64,000 nt of DNA from Macropodus opercularis (lineage: Eukaryota; Chordata; Actinopteri; Anabantiformes; Osphronemidae): assembly GCA_030770545.1 (NCBI GenBank), contig CM061092.1, forward strand, positions 19,779,501-19,843,500. The letters are read 5' to 3'. The translations under genes and the position numbers were made by a program. The stretch's first letter is position 1. Every line of letters begins with the position of its first letter. This document shows, piece after piece, positions 34,786 to 49,700 of the stretch. The notes under the pieces were generated by a model. It saw nothing but the letters and a program-made list of their open reading frames with translations, was not told the DNA's origin and searched no databases.

Positions 34786-37700
34786 CTGTGGAGAGAAGAA
34801 GGAAGTCACACCCCATCCTCAGCCCATCTGCCGCTGCCGACAGTAGCGAACCCTCTGACCCCTCACAACAAACTCAACCACGTTTCCTGTGACGAGAACT
34901 TGGTTGTAATGTGAGAAGTTTTAAATGGGATTTAACTCAATGTGCTGCTATTGCACGTCTACAGAGATGGGATGGAGAACACAGGAAAATGGTTCAAATG
35001 GATGTAACAGAGACGAAACGATGTAGAGTCACCAATATAATGTGCATCTATTTAACTCATCGTTAGCGTGCTTCCCTTGGTGAGACTAGTCTGATGTGGG
35101 CTGGCAGAAGGGAACCAGCAAACCAGACTCGGAGAGGAAGAGAACGCGTATTATTCATTGAAGAAGCAGGGGAACACACCTTGAACTCCAGCTCCATGGC
35201 TGTGACAGTCTCTCCAGGAGGCATCTGGGTGAGCTTCTGGATGTGGGAGTACAGGCTGCGTGCTGGGACCTCTGTGCTGCCACATGCAGCAGCCTCCAGC
35301 AGGGCCTCGTGGATGAATATGTACTGATCCTCCGTCTGCACCATGTAGTTCCTCTGAGCTCGCATGCACGTCACATGACCGTAAACGTCCACCGACTTCT
35401 CGTGTTTTATCCTCTCCAGCATGGCTGCGATCACAACGAAGCAGCCTGTGCGGCCCACACCGGCGCTGATGGAGCACAGAGCAGAAACACGGCGGGCGCT
35501 CAAAAAGCTCGTCCATGCTCACACAGCCTCGTTCTCTTCATGTGCATTTGTTTGTTAGAGCGAGACTAAAAGGCTGAATTCCTGGTCAACGTTTAGCTCC
35601 TCCTACTCCTACAACATGAACATCACGCTGCCCACATCACACAACACTAACGTGAACTTAAGGACTCCAGAGAGCTTCCCACCAGGCACTGGGCCTAGTG
35701 GCAAGAGGACGCTTTGAATCCGTTCCAGGTGGCGGCGCCAGCGAGGCCTTCTCTGCTAAAGCCTAATATTTGTTCCATTGTATGAAATGTGAAACAGCCT
35801 AGTCCAAGTATCACTGACCTCACCTCCATGAGCTGAGGTTCAAGGGCTCCTCCGGTACCTTCAAGGGACCTTTACGGTTTCAAATCTCATTCCTTGAACA
35901 AACGGGATCATTTGACAGTTTCTCCTCGTCACCACCCACATGTAATCACCCAGACGTTACCTGCAGTGGACCACCATGGGGCCCGCGTCGGAAGGGTTGC
36001 AAGCCCTGACTCTGCGTAGGAAAGCTAGTGTAGGGGTGGGATACTCTGGGACTCCGTGATCAGGCCAGGCCATGAACTGGAACTGCCGAACCTCTCTCTT
36101 CTCGCTGCAGCCATTCTGGGGGAGCAAACATCCAGCCCGTTAGCGTTTGTCACTGCACTCATGCATATGCTGCAGTGATGAAGAGGAGGAGGTGGGAAAC
36201 GTCCAGTGGCATTAAAGTAAATGAATGCAGCGACTCTGTGATTACTGCATAAACATCGTAACTTGTTAAACTACTGTGAACAGGTCCATCCAAGCGTCCT
36301 CACCTTATGCAGGGCGAACGTGCGCACGCTGTAAGTGGCCAGTTCTACAGTGTCCAGCATGGTCACCTGTATCATCCCATAGGTGTCCGTGCCTCGACTC
36401 GGCCAGTACTGGTCACACTTGACCTGCACAGACACGCAGTAATTAAAGAAACGCTTCAGCCACCGCAAAAAGAAAAACAGCTTTGCTACTGCTTCCTGTC
36501 ACGTCTCTGCTCCGTCCCATTAGTGAAGCAGCAGCGTGGTCAGAGCTTGAGGAGCATGACACGTCCACTGCTGCTCACAGACTGATTATTAATTATGAAA
36601 ACTGACTTGAATGAGAATTGCTTCATAAAGCCCTTCTAAAGGTCGGAGACGGAGGTGTGCGCTGGGTGACAGCGGGCAGGGGAACACCGCTGGACATCGG
36701 TGCTGACTGGAGGGGAGTGGTGGAGCGTAGCGCAGCAGATGGTGTGATCACGCTTCACAGACAGGGTGGAGGCTGTGAAGAGCCGGGCCGTCGACAGACT
36801 GTAGCTCAGCACAGCTCCAGGCAAAGCAGCGAGGCACAGTGAGTCATATCTGTGTGAATAGTGGTTTGTTTGCTGATGTGGCGTTCTAGCGCTAGAGAAG
36901 CAGTAAGGCTGGGACCCAGGGACCACACATCCACGGTCCTCAGCATCTACACTAACACCTGCTCTGAGTCCATGTCATATGCTCAAAATTAGTCAAGCGT
37001 CGTGTCCACTAGTGTTATTTACACACCTACTGTCACTCAAATCCAGTAGTTTGGGTGTAAATACAGCACTGTGCAAAAGGTTTAGGCAGGTGTGATCCAA
37101 TGCTGTCAGAAATGGACGTGTTAAACATTTATTTTCATAAATGAACTAAATGCACTGAAAGGACAGCAGATAAATCTGAACCACATCAGTGTTTGCTGTG
37201 TCCACCCTTTGCCTTCAAACAGCAGCAGATCTTCCAGGTTCACAGTGTTTGAAGGAACTGGGCTGTAGGTTGTTCAGCATCTAGAGAACCAACCACAGAT
37301 CTTCTGTGGATGCAGGGTTTCTACATCCTTCTGTCTCTGCATCATCCCAGACTCACATGATGCTGAGACCAGGGCTCTGTGGGGCCAAGCATCACTTCCA
37401 GTACTGACGTAGTAACCAAAGACTGATGGGATTTAGATTTTTCTTTTGTTCCCTCACTTTTCATTTTGTACTGTTGTTGTATGTTTAGATTTCTGAGAGC
37501 TGTCTTTGTTTACAGCATTTTTCACTTTTGCACAGGACTGTGTGTCTGGGGCAGTTTAATGAAGAATGTAGCTTTAATAGCAGCATTTATTTACCAGTCA
37601 GAATATTTTCTGGATCACATGTATGTACTGAGCTCACTGAACTCATCAGACATAGTGGACAGACAGGTCCTGTTGTAGTGTCATCTGCTCTACATACATG

Positions 37701-40700
37701 CGAGTAGATGAGGTTGTGGAGGAAGGAGAACGGCCTTTTCCAGCCACCAGGTTTTACTTGTTGAACCCATTCTGGCTTCTTACTCAGTTCTTCCTGTTGC
37801 ATCTTAATGCACAGCTTCTCTATGGACAACAGCATATGATAATTCATGAAGGTGCGATGAGGGGCCAATAAGAGTTCAGCGCGACTGAACGAGGCTGATG
37901 AGCTGCTTTGTCAGTAGAGGGCACCAGCCTCCCAGGAGACAACCTCCCTTCATTTCTATGCGAACTGGAAACATGGAGAGAAGGAACCACTGCTGCAGGA
38001 GAACAACCTCAAGTTTCTCAGTGGTTGGAACATGTTTCATCTATTTACTGCTCCGCACAGTAATTGAATTGTTTCATAGCCGATACATTCTAGCGAGCAG
38101 ACTGAACCCTGACACTCTTGTGCACATAGCTGTTACTTTACACACTACACAGCCTTACTACATGCAGGTGGACAAAGGAATGAGGAGGCATCATGACAGA
38201 CAGGGCAGGACAACCAGGGGACTCCTTTGCTCCGACAATGTGTCATTGTGTTGGTAGAGTGAAACAGTGTGAAGTGGACAGATCAGAAGTTCAGTAGCAG
38301 ACCACATGGATGATGACACAGATGGTTGTTGCTGTGTTAACTCCAGTAGGTTTGGAACAGGTTGTAGTGATACGGATTCTATTGGGTCGGCCTGAGTAAT
38401 CAGTGACAGTGATTCACTGTGGCCACAGCAGAAACAACGTTCTTCAACCTGTGTGATCAGTGTAACGCGGCTTACTCGTGACTTCTCTTCAAGGCGGGTC
38501 ATCATGACGATTGTGGAGGTTCTCTGCTCCCACACCATCCTCCAGAAGTCACCCAAAGTCTCTGGCAGCGGCCCCTGTGTAGCAATGTAAGCATTTTGCT
38601 TCCTGTAGCCGTCAATGTAGTTGGCGTTGATATAGTCGCTGCCTGGAACTCCTGCACATTAAGAAGATGAGATGGAACCTGGTCAGAAATCAGCTCTGGC
38701 TGTTAATACCCTGTAAGTGTGCTTTTATGACACGCCTGAGTATGTGCTGGTTACCGTCCACCGGAGTGAGGATGACCCTGGAGTGGTCATAGGCAATAAC
38801 ATTTGCATAGCGGTTCTTTGGCTTGTTGACCTCCAGGTTGGAGTGCTCCCAGGTGAACTGCTGCCCTGGATCAATAGACTGACAGACAGAGAGGAACGTG
38901 TAGCCGTTAACTACAAGCACTGTCCCTCCTTCAGCCTGCACCTCTAGAAGGTTTGGTTCCTCTGCCTCATATCACACATGAGACCAGGCTGGAGGATAGA
39001 GCATCACTAGCGTTGCCATTAAAGTCAGTCGGGGGGAGAATTAACTATGCTATTAGACAACAGCATTACAATATGCTGACATTTAAGGCAACTCTCAGCT
39101 CCCATAGGTTAAGATAAGATCATTCTTTATTGATCCCACGGTGGGGAAATTCAATTGTTACCACAGCTATAAACAACTGCTAAAGTGCAAAGGAAAATTA
39201 TACATTATACCAATTTACAATTTTCACAAATACAAGATACTCAACATAAATGTCCAAAGAGACTACACCAGATGATCTGCACGGTGGCTGATGGACTGGT
39301 TGGTTGTTCAGTCTAACAGTTAAATGAAGGGTCTGTGTTACTGCTCCTTCCTACACTGACTCTGGATCAGTCTCCACTGAAGGAGCTGCTCAGAGCCTGT
39401 GAGCCACTGTCTGACGCAGTGAGAAGCATCGTCCATGATGGACGTCAGCTTGGCCACGTCCTCCTCCAGAGTCCGGTGGAGCCAGGACAGAACCTCCTGA
39501 GCAGCTGGTTGAGTCTCTTTGTGTCCTGCTGCCTGCTCCCCACAGACACAGCGTAGTGAGAGCAGAGGCCACAGAGTCACAGAGTGTCCTCACCAGAGGC
39601 TGCTCCCTGCAGAGGAGTCAGTCTCAGCAGGTGGAGCCACGTTGGTCCTTCTAGTGCAGGACGTCACTGTTGAGTCCAGTCCAGTTTACGGTTGAGGTGA
39701 ACACCCAGGTCCTTCAAACTGTCCACTGTCTCCATGTCTGAGCCCTGGATGCTCACCGGTGTGTGATGTGGTGGTTTCCTCTGGAAGTCAGTCACCATCT
39801 CCTTCGTCTTACTGGTGTTTAAGCAGGTGGTTGTTCTCAAACCAGTTCACAAATTCCCTGATGACTGTCCTGTATCCAGCTCGTTCCTCTCAGACTCACA
39901 GCCAACAGTGGCCGAGTGGTCAGAGAACTTCTGGAGGTGACAACTGCTGGTGAGAGAACCGTCCCCTGAGGAGCCCAGAGCTGGAAACCACCACCTCAAC
40001 ACACAGTTGGTAGCTTCACGTACTGTGGCCTGTTGGTGAGGGATCAGGACCCTCACAGTGGCCTCTCCATGGTCTCCATCAGATGGGAGGTCAGGACAAC
40101 TGGTCTTAGTGGTTTGGCTCCTTAGCGTCTACTTAGGAACCAGAACCACACAGGAGGTCTTCCACAGGACAGACCGTCTCCAGACTCAGGTTAAAGATGT
40201 ACGTGACCACCTCACAGTCCCTGAGCAGGACTGATGCTGTCTGGACCTGCAGCTTTCCTGATCTTCAGCCGCCTCAGTTCTCTCCTCACCTGGTCTGAAG
40301 TCAGGGAGAGGGGGAGGCAACGATGGGCTGTTTATGGAGCAGGATGGTGTGAGTGCGTGGGGGTGGGTGTAGCTGCTGGACTGGAGATGTGTGAATTGGT
40401 GGGAGGGGGGCTGGAGTCAAATTGAAGAACGGGTTTAACTCGTTGTCCAGGTCCTGATCTTCACCAGTCGCCTGCTCCTCTGCTCTGTCCGTGGCCACAG
40501 ATGGTCTTCAGGCCTCTCACACATCTCCACCGTTGTTCTGCTCCACTGCTCCTCCAGCTTCTTGTAGCTGTTCTTGGTCTGATCTTGTATGAGCCAATAT
40601 GAAGTGTCTCTGTCACTGGACGTGATGGATGGATGCCTGCTGTCGACTTTTAGTCTACCTGCATCTAAGCTGTGTTGTTCCTGTTTTAACGCAGCTGTGA

Positions 40701-43700
40701 GTGTAGCAGTGGACTCACTGGTGTCGGATGCTAGTAGCTGAGGCTTCACCCAGAGGACGCACAAGCTGCTTAAAAGCCAAGTTAAAAGCCAATGAATAGA
40801 TCTTTGAGCTTGTTTTTAGCGTTGAATGGCTTTGATGAAAGCATTTTCTTGCGCTTTTAACCTTTTTAAATTGGTAGAATAAGATATCGTTGTGTCTCCA
40901 GGGCTTTTATTGTACCTGCGCTAGAAGGGTCCGATGATGAAAGGCTGCATTTTAATCCCAAATGAATGAATCATATAATTCTTTCTTTTCCTTCCGTATG
41001 TAGTTCAGTAAGTGTAGCATCTCCTGCTACTTTAGTGAACATTAGACTGCTCCAACTGGAGAGAATCCCACCTTTCATGGTTTCACACAGACAGTGATGG
41101 ATGCTTATCCCTGCTTTGTTGTGCTATGAATGAAACCATGGGTGAAAGTCTTGTCTGCATTCTGATGGTGTGCTCTGATATGAGTCAGCTGGCGTTTGCT
41201 GTTCTGGGGGTGATTGGTCTCTATTGACTGCTTGCTGTGAAGACACAGGTAGAGCTGATTAATGTCACGCTGAAGCTTTTTATTCACAGCTGACCTTTTC
41301 TGTCCTACTTATCTCCCCTCACCTGGAGCACAAACAAAACGACTTTAATATCCTGCTGCTCAGACACCAGCCCCAAACGTAAATGAATCTTATTTACCAG
41401 CCAAACCACACAACATGCTCTGCTGGCATTTGGCTCCGTTACTGCGTCTGTCAGTGTAAGAAGCTCCTCTAACATCTGAAAGACGAAGAAACATTTTGGC
41501 TGAACTTAGTCCCTCTGCTATTTCTGCTAATGTGCTTCACATTTATGTAATTAGTTCATGTCGAAACATTAACACATTGACAAATGGCTGTGGTCGCCCT
41601 CACACTGCTGCTCCTACAGAAGAACCCTACATTGAAAATTCCCTTTGAAACAGTGCTGTCTGGTCGCACACATGTGAAGTCGTTGACTTTTGAGACAAGA
41701 AATGGAAGAGCAGCGAGTGTCTTAACGAGCATATGATGACGGTCAACAGGAAGCTGCTGCAGTTATGTCATAGCCTCCAGCCACAGGAAGTCAGGTTTGA
41801 TTGTTGGGCCAAAAACGCCCAGTACGTCCCTGGAAGGTGGACGAAGCCCTGCGTGCGTTTGCCACAGAACTAACTGGAACCCAACAGGATACTGAGTTGA
41901 AAGAGAAGGGACGACGCTTCACCGGGAAGGTAGAGAAACGACAGCGGAACAAACAACACATAGCAATGAACTCGGTGAAGCCTGGAGCTCTCTGAGGCTG
42001 CAGTGATTCCGATCCTTCTTTGGAGCCAGTGACACATCACTGTACCACTTCAGCATCACATTTCATCAGGCTGTCAAGCAGCCAGTCTGGAACTCACTCT
42101 GAGAGGGAAGGCCGTTCTCTGAAAGCTGCAAGTTTCATTTTTGGAGATGAAACAACCATAAACATAGAGAAATGATTGTTAAAGGAAGACTTTTGGTTTG
42201 ACGGCAGCAGGAAAGACGACACTGGCCCTTAAACAGCCAGCAGGTCCAAAAGAGACACATGCAGGGACAATAATGTTGGAGCCACGGGTGTAAATGTAAC
42301 ACTGAAGTGATAGAAGACATGTGTCACGTATGCTCAGCCAGTCCAGTACAGATGTAGTGACTGTTGTGTAGAAGGGAAGGGCTGCTGTAGAGGCCGTGTG
42401 CTGAGCCTGGCTCGTTTATCAGACGTAACCAGCTGTGACAGGCCTCGTTTTAAGCACAGCCGTTATCAGCTTTTCATTTCAGGCCCGGATAGTCTGCGTC
42501 TGGCTGCTTGTGGAGCTGCTCTACAGGCCAGAGCAGCAGAACATGTGCTGAACGGCGCTGACATCTCTATTACCACGTAGACATCCCTCATTGGCCTCAC
42601 GAAGTAATGAAGCGACGAGTTAAAAGCCCACAGTGCCTTGCCCTGGTCACTGTCACTAAGCAAATGTCAAACCACTGAATGAAGGATAGGTTGACCGTTC
42701 ATGATGCAACACCACCTCGCTCCACATGTGCAGAAACAGCAGGACCCGTTCGGCACCACTGGCAACCGGAGCCGACCCGCTGCCAGTTACTGCCTGTATA
42801 CGCATCCAGACCGCAGCTCAGTCAGGTTCACTGGAGGCTTCTAGTAGACGAGAACCAACAGTAGAGTAAATGCACCTGTCAGCCAAACAATGAGCACCAT
42901 CACGCTGCCAACGCCCAGTCCTTCCACACCTCCTCTCCCCGAAAAGCCACTATGTCTATATATATATCACATAAAGCGCAGGAAGAATCCGCCTGAATCA
43001 GCTGGGCCTGCGTGACAGCCCATGACCTCACCGTGTGTTGGTCACTTCCTTCTCAGGTCTGTCCTCTGTCACATCTGGCCTCTGTATTTATGTATTAGAC
43101 TGGACAGGAACAGTTATTACTTATTACAGCTAACGGGGCAGAACCATGACTGGCTTGTAGGGCTGAGCAGCTCCTCCGTGTGTGAGCTTGGTGGGTTCAC
43201 CTGCTGCTCCCCGAGGTGAAGGCAGACAGGGGTTGACCTGCTATTTGCCCTGAAGCCAAAGGTGATGCGTGAAGTGCATCCACCTGGAGTTGAGGAGATG
43301 TGAGATGAGCACTGATGTTCTCATGTGCATTTTACCACAGTGTTGTGGTAAAACTGCTGGAAAAGTTGATTCAGTTGCTGTTTCATAATTTATATGCTCG
43401 CTTCCTTCTGCTGTGCATAAACAGTGCACCCATCTGTCTAGTTTATCCACATGGAAATTCACCACTTTAAATGCAAATTACCTTTCTTTGTAGAGCATCA
43501 ACAAGCCATAATCCCTCAGTGGCTGTACAGTAGGTAAAAGCAGTGAAATATTATTCCTGGAAAGGAGGCAGAGACTTCATGCATACTTAGCAGCCTCCGC
43601 TTTACCGGTGCTGTGCGTTCCCTCTGCCGCTCTGAGCCCACTACACCAGGCGAGCATCTCAGTTCACCTCGTCAGGGCTTCTCAGTGGACCATGCGTACG

Positions 43701-46700
43701 TGTGGAAGCAAGTGCAGCCCCCTGCTGTGAGACGCCGCTCAGCCACGATAAACTGTCTGTTCCTGGGGCATCGCATCATCAACAAGAAACTAGCGTCTAA
43801 CAATATTTATTTCTTGTAGATGCCATTAAACTGCTGCTCTCACAAAACAGGAGAGACATAATAAAGAGCGTATAGTGTAATGAGAACGAGAGGCTACATA
43901 TGAACTCAAGTGCTTTACATAATGTGTGAGGCATGAACCAACGTGGCTTCGTAGCCATCTCGCCGTCTCAGTAGATGTAGATGGAACCTTTAACTGTCTG
44001 GGTTATTCAGATATTAGACAGAGCAACACAACAAGTTAGGAATCAGATGAACATTTAGTGAAGTCAAAGTATGAGCATTCAAGACTCGAGAGCATAACAC
44101 CCACGTGTCTGTTCATCTGAGTTACAGTCATTTACTGGAGTCTAATAGTGAGCTGGCTCAGATTCTTACGGTGTTGCCAACTCTACAGTGAGTGTGTGTC
44201 AAGTGTTACCTCGTATTCCTGAGAGAAGCGTAACCCATCATTGGCCTTGAGTCTCTCGATGTGGTCTGCCAAGTCACAGACGGCGACGGGGGGATGCTCC
44301 CTCATCCCTGCAGCGAGAGGCAGAGGGTCAGCGCACACACTGGACAGCAGAGTGCAGATGCTCGTTGAAGGCGCTGAGCAGTGATGTGGGTTGAGTGAGA
44401 GCAACAACATGCTGTGAGCTGGCTGCTAATTACAGGAATCATGTGAGCAGACAAGCGTTTTAGTGTGTGACAGCACACAAGCAAAAGCTGCAGTAACAAA
44501 ACCACAATGAAGGAGGAGGTGGTGGGAGAACTAATTCAAACAGATGGATTCAGATGGAAAGAGGCAATAATGCAGAGCAACATCACTGACACGAGGAATG
44601 AAAACTAACTTGGAGCGTTCAGCCAACTGAGGACACTGGAACCTGCGGAGGAAAGACCAGCAACAAACAGCTCAGGGTCAGTTAGACGCTGCTCAGGCAG
44701 AAGAGCTGGGCCTGTACTTCCTGTACTGCAGTTTCCCTGCATCCAGGCACAGACTGTGGTTCCAGATTCAGTCCAGAAAAGGCCTCTGCTGCCATCACAG
44801 GTCCACTTTTTTCTATTCCTCACGGCTGCTGCTCAGGTCTGTCTATGCTACTGTTAGTGCCCTCGTTTTATTGTCATTGCTGTCTGTCTAGCACTGCCTC
44901 ACTCTGTCCCTGACATACGAACAATGTCGTAAATGACATTTTTACACCACACTCATCCTTGGTCCCAGCAGCAGAAGGTGCATCACCCATCACAGTGTTC
45001 CTCACGCTTCCTTTCATTTGTTTGAATTCATTTGCTCTGTTGGAAACTGCGGCTCTTGGCAGGATGAGGGTGGTTGTGCGTTTCTGCTCTTCTAGACCAG
45101 CCAGTGAGCTTTTCACTGAAGAGGGAACAAAGGTTGGCAACGAAACAAGTTCATGAATTTATGTTGGTGTAAACAACATCTGCCAAATTCCCTCCTCCTG
45201 CTAAGAAAAGTCCCCATCGGACTCAGGGAGGAAAAGCTAAAAGACGCGCACATGGGAAAGTAAGATAATGTGATTGAGGAGCCAAAGAAAAAAACACACA
45301 GTAAGACAAGAAGGTGGTGGCCAGGCAAGCAGAACATCCCACCAAGGCCAGACGTGGAGTCTGCAGCCCCTACAGTAGAAGCTGCCCGTGTAGCCCAGTA
45401 ATCATGGCCCTACAGCCACGCATGTGCCACCAGGAGCGTTTCAGCTCAGCGCTTTGTGTTGGAACACGAAGCCGCTCAGACAGCAGAATAGCCAGGCGCC
45501 TCAAAACCTCATGTTCAAGCAGCTGCGATTTCATTCAATCAGACCATCAGTTGTTGTCGTCTGTTGTTTCTATCACTTGACTCGAGTGTTTCCTACGGTA
45601 GAAGCTCATCCTCAGAGGTTATTTCACTCAGATGCAGTGTTGTGTGCGTGTGCATGCCTTGCGTCAGATAATTGAGCCTCCTCATCTCTACAGGGTCTGA
45701 GGAGTGGGCCAGCAGCGAGTCCTTCACGGCCATGTGCTCATCCTTGGCAGGACACGTTCGCTTCCTGTGGTACAGAAAAGGGCTCGTTAGGGCCACAGCG
45801 AAACAAAATGCTTTGTAATAAGAAGTCAAAGACGACGTATTCAGGAGGTTGTTGTCATCGTTACACACTTCCTGGATTCGCCTCTGCTACTCCCACACAA
45901 CCAGGGACAGTCCTTTTCACCTGGACTGTACTTTACTGCTGCTAGTTCCTCTGATGGTGACTCGGAGTATTTTCCTGCTTGCAGTGAATTTGTAGTGTTT
46001 TTATTTAGGCTCCTTTTTATTTCTACATCTGCTGGTATTGTACCTTCTCTGTTTGTACCTATGGGTCTGTCTGGGTCCTGCCTTGTTTTAACTCGTCAGT
46101 CAGACAAATCAGCCAGTTTGCAACTTTGCTTTCTTTGTGTTAGTTTGTCTTCCTGTAACATAGAAAACTGGGTTTGTTCGTAATCTGGAAAAACCTGAAA
46201 ACTTTATTTTCAACCCGTTTTAGTTGTTATCAGACGTCTGGAGCTGGTTTTGAACGTTCAGTTCTCGACGTGAAAAGGCGCGCTCTGCCAGAATGTGCGC
46301 CACCGCCGGTTAAGGGGCTAACAGCCCACCTGTCTGTCGGGAGGCAGGGTTCACCAGCTGCTACGTGTAAGAGACATGTTAGAATTATGACATGAGAGCC
46401 ACAGCATGGCCAGACGTCAGCCAAGGCTCTGCTACATTAGCTGTGGGATAACGGAGCCACACTGCATTTAGCATCGTATGTCTCGGTCTGTTCACTGACA
46501 AGTACCGGGCGACTAACAGACACGTTTAAACCACAGACAGTAAATTAGACATTACCCAACTTAACTAAGGACTGACAATCACTGCTACTGTATGTGCAGG
46601 AAGGAACAACTTAACTAAAACCAGAGGAACCCAGAAGTGAAACCAGACGAGAGACTGAACCCAAGACGTGAAGATCAACAGCTGTCTGTGAAAGTTCCTG

Positions 46701-49700
46701 ATGGGGGAGCAGCAGAGGTGAAACCAGGGAGGAGATGTAGACCGAGACAAGGAGCGAAGCTGGAATGAAACCAAACAGAACGAACAACCGGCCTGACACA
46801 GGATGGAGGAAGACCTGCCGGGCTCATAGTCGTTGACAGCGCCGATTAGACAGACATACGACAAACGAACCTTCCACATTCAGCCGACTGAATCTGTATA
46901 TGCTGCACTAAGATGAAGACAGTCGGTGCATTACGTTCACTGTGATGTCAGGCTTAGCCTTCGGGTGATACCAGGATTAGATTTTCAGGTCTGGCGTTTG
47001 TTTTGCGGGTAAAGCTGCAGGTATGTGAGGAGCCAAGAGGTGAAGAAAGCTCTGAGGGAGGATTATTCTGAAGGGAGGAGCAGCAGGATTCATGAACAAC
47101 CCTGCTGAAGCCTCACTCAGCCTGACACACAACGTGTGAAAACAAGCCTGGGACGGCAGCGCGGATGAGAGACGACGGGATCTGTTGTTTCACACCAGCG
47201 CTGCCAGGAAACACAAGCAGCTGAGGGGAGGAGGCAGAGCAGACAGGTACTGACCTTTCCTGGTTGCTGCATCCACGAAAGCAGGCATTAAACAGAGAAG
47301 AAAGAGGAAGGAGTCAGTGACAGGAGTCAACGCTGCCGTTAAACCTTCATCAAGTCGAACCGTGTAGGTTCACACAAATGGATTGATTTCGTTTATGAGG
47401 TCGTAGAAACAGACTAAAGGAGGGAAGGAGTATGAACAAAGCACACATTTGGGTTTGAGAGGAACAGTAGCCATATGGAAGCTCCGTCAAGCCCGTCAGC
47501 AGCTGCAGATGTTTGGTCAAAGCGCAGGAAGCGAAGCCAACTGTTGGCCTTGAAGGGCAGAGCTGCAGGGGAGCTGACACTGGCCTCCCCCATATGCCAC
47601 GGAGGCAGACCCTAGAAACATCGCTCTGACCAATCCTGGGAGAACATGTCATTGTCGTGTGCTTCACTGAACAAAAGGCTGCGGGTCTGTCTCTGTTGTG
47701 TCCTAGATGGACTCACGCTGCCTTCAACAACCGATGGCCAGCTTCCACAGCGGTGCTGACCAGGGTGTCTGGCCAGTGTTATTGCAGCACTCACCCTTCC
47801 CATCCTTCATCATTTCAGACGTCAGACTGCAACACTGGGTTAAACATGACGCTGCTTTCCATTAACATTAAAAACAAACTAAAACAGTCACCTGTGTCTT
47901 ACTTGCAAGACAAAATGAGCACTGGACTGAAGTGTTGTTATCTGACCCACCTCTTGAAGAGCAGAATTGCGATGACTATGATGATGATGAGAACCACAGC
48001 CAGAACCGGACCCATCACCCACAGCATCTCTGGCTCCTCGGTGTGACGCGACATCCCGTTGGAGAGCTTCACCGTGATGACTTCGGAAAAAGGACTGGCT
48101 GCAAATGTTCTCTGCTGCAAAGGACCAGAGGGTGAAGTGAGAACAAGGCTGTGATCCTCACCCGGGCCTCAAGCACAGTGAAGGTAACACCTGTTAGGAG
48201 GAGTTGCTCTGTACTTGCCAATGTGTGAGTGAGTGTGTAGCTGTCAGACGCCTTCCATGGATGGATTTGCCAGTTGAAATCATTGTAGGTAACTTACTGC
48301 CAGACAACGCTTTGCCTCACCCGAAGCGCAGCTGCAGCTCTGACTCAACGCTAGAAACACAACTTCTTACTGAGGCAACTCGTGACTGGCTTCGCCTCCT
48401 TACTGATCCAATTATTTCTCCACATTCGTATTCACTCCCACATGCATTGACGGCTTGTGGTAACAGGACTGACAGCTGCAAATGAATTATACACGACCTT
48501 TGTGGCTGTAACATTTGTCATGCTGTCAAATCCTGAAGTTAAACAAATGCTTTTTGACAGGCCGAACACTGGAAACGGTCCAGAGATGTTCAGACGTTTT
48601 GTCTGGCGTGTGTGACAGCGACAGTCTCTGCTCACTACCTCACCTTTCTGTACACGATGACTGTACCCATCTTTTCTTTTATTACGTACATATTTAATCT
48701 CTTTTTCTGGCATGAATGTAAAATGATTCAGCTTGACAAATGATGACACCCTGCACATCCACTAATGTCTTTGCTCCACACTGTAGCTGTGTGTTCTCAG
48801 CTGATGAAGCCATATCAGGACAAGCAGCGTGTGCATAACTATTCTACTGTTGTTCAAAGGGACGAGAGGGGAAGAAAGTGGAACAGCATGACCAGCGACG
48901 CGGCGATCAAGTGAACAACATGGACTGAACTGAGCTCGGTTTCTGGACGTCTTTCTCTCAGCTCCTGCTCTGAAACCCGACTGCAGGGTAAATGTGTGGT
49001 CAGGCTATCAGGACACTGGAGAGTGTAGGTGAAACGTTTCAACCTAGGGGAAAGTCCAGATGCTGTGATTCAGCTGCCAGAACCTTGGAAGCAACTACAA
49101 AACCTCTGAACGTCAAATATTGGTAATAATGGTGAAACGTGCAGCGTCCCACTCCTAGCGCTTTGCTACCCTAGTGTGGGCTTGTACTGCCTGCAGCTCG
49201 GGTCACAGAGTTGACACTGATGCATGCGAAGGGCAAGTTGAGCAGCAATGTGACAAATGTGAGCTGCTGGAAAGAGGACATGGGTGCAGTAAAAGAGGGA
49301 GGAGGCAGTGGGGGAAGTGGCTGCTCAAACAATATGATGTGTGATTCTGAAACATGTGCTCAGAGCGTGTTCTGTGTCCCCAGAGGCTGGACCCAACGCT
49401 GCTCCAGCATCTGCCTCCTCTCTTTTCAAAGACTGCAGCGTTAGTAAGTACCCCCCCCCCCTTTCGGCTCCATGCCTCCCACAGGGCTTTGCTTCCGCTG
49501 TAAGTGACCACACTGTTTATCCACTTTCACACATCCCAGACTTCTGTGTGTGCTCTTGCTATAGTGCCCCTGCTACTCCACCTTCACACACCTCTGTAGA
49601 CCATTAAAAGCTGAGCTTACGTGTGATGAGCTCGTTGTGTGTCATTTACTGGATGCTCTGTTCTTAACAGTGAAACATGCTCGCTCGATAATAAGAACAC

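Noticed and set aside
35690..35760. tRNA-like phrase GGGCCTAGTGGCAAGAGG in a PTPRF intron
   Set aside because: No B box at the right distance and no SINE body; too weak to annotate.
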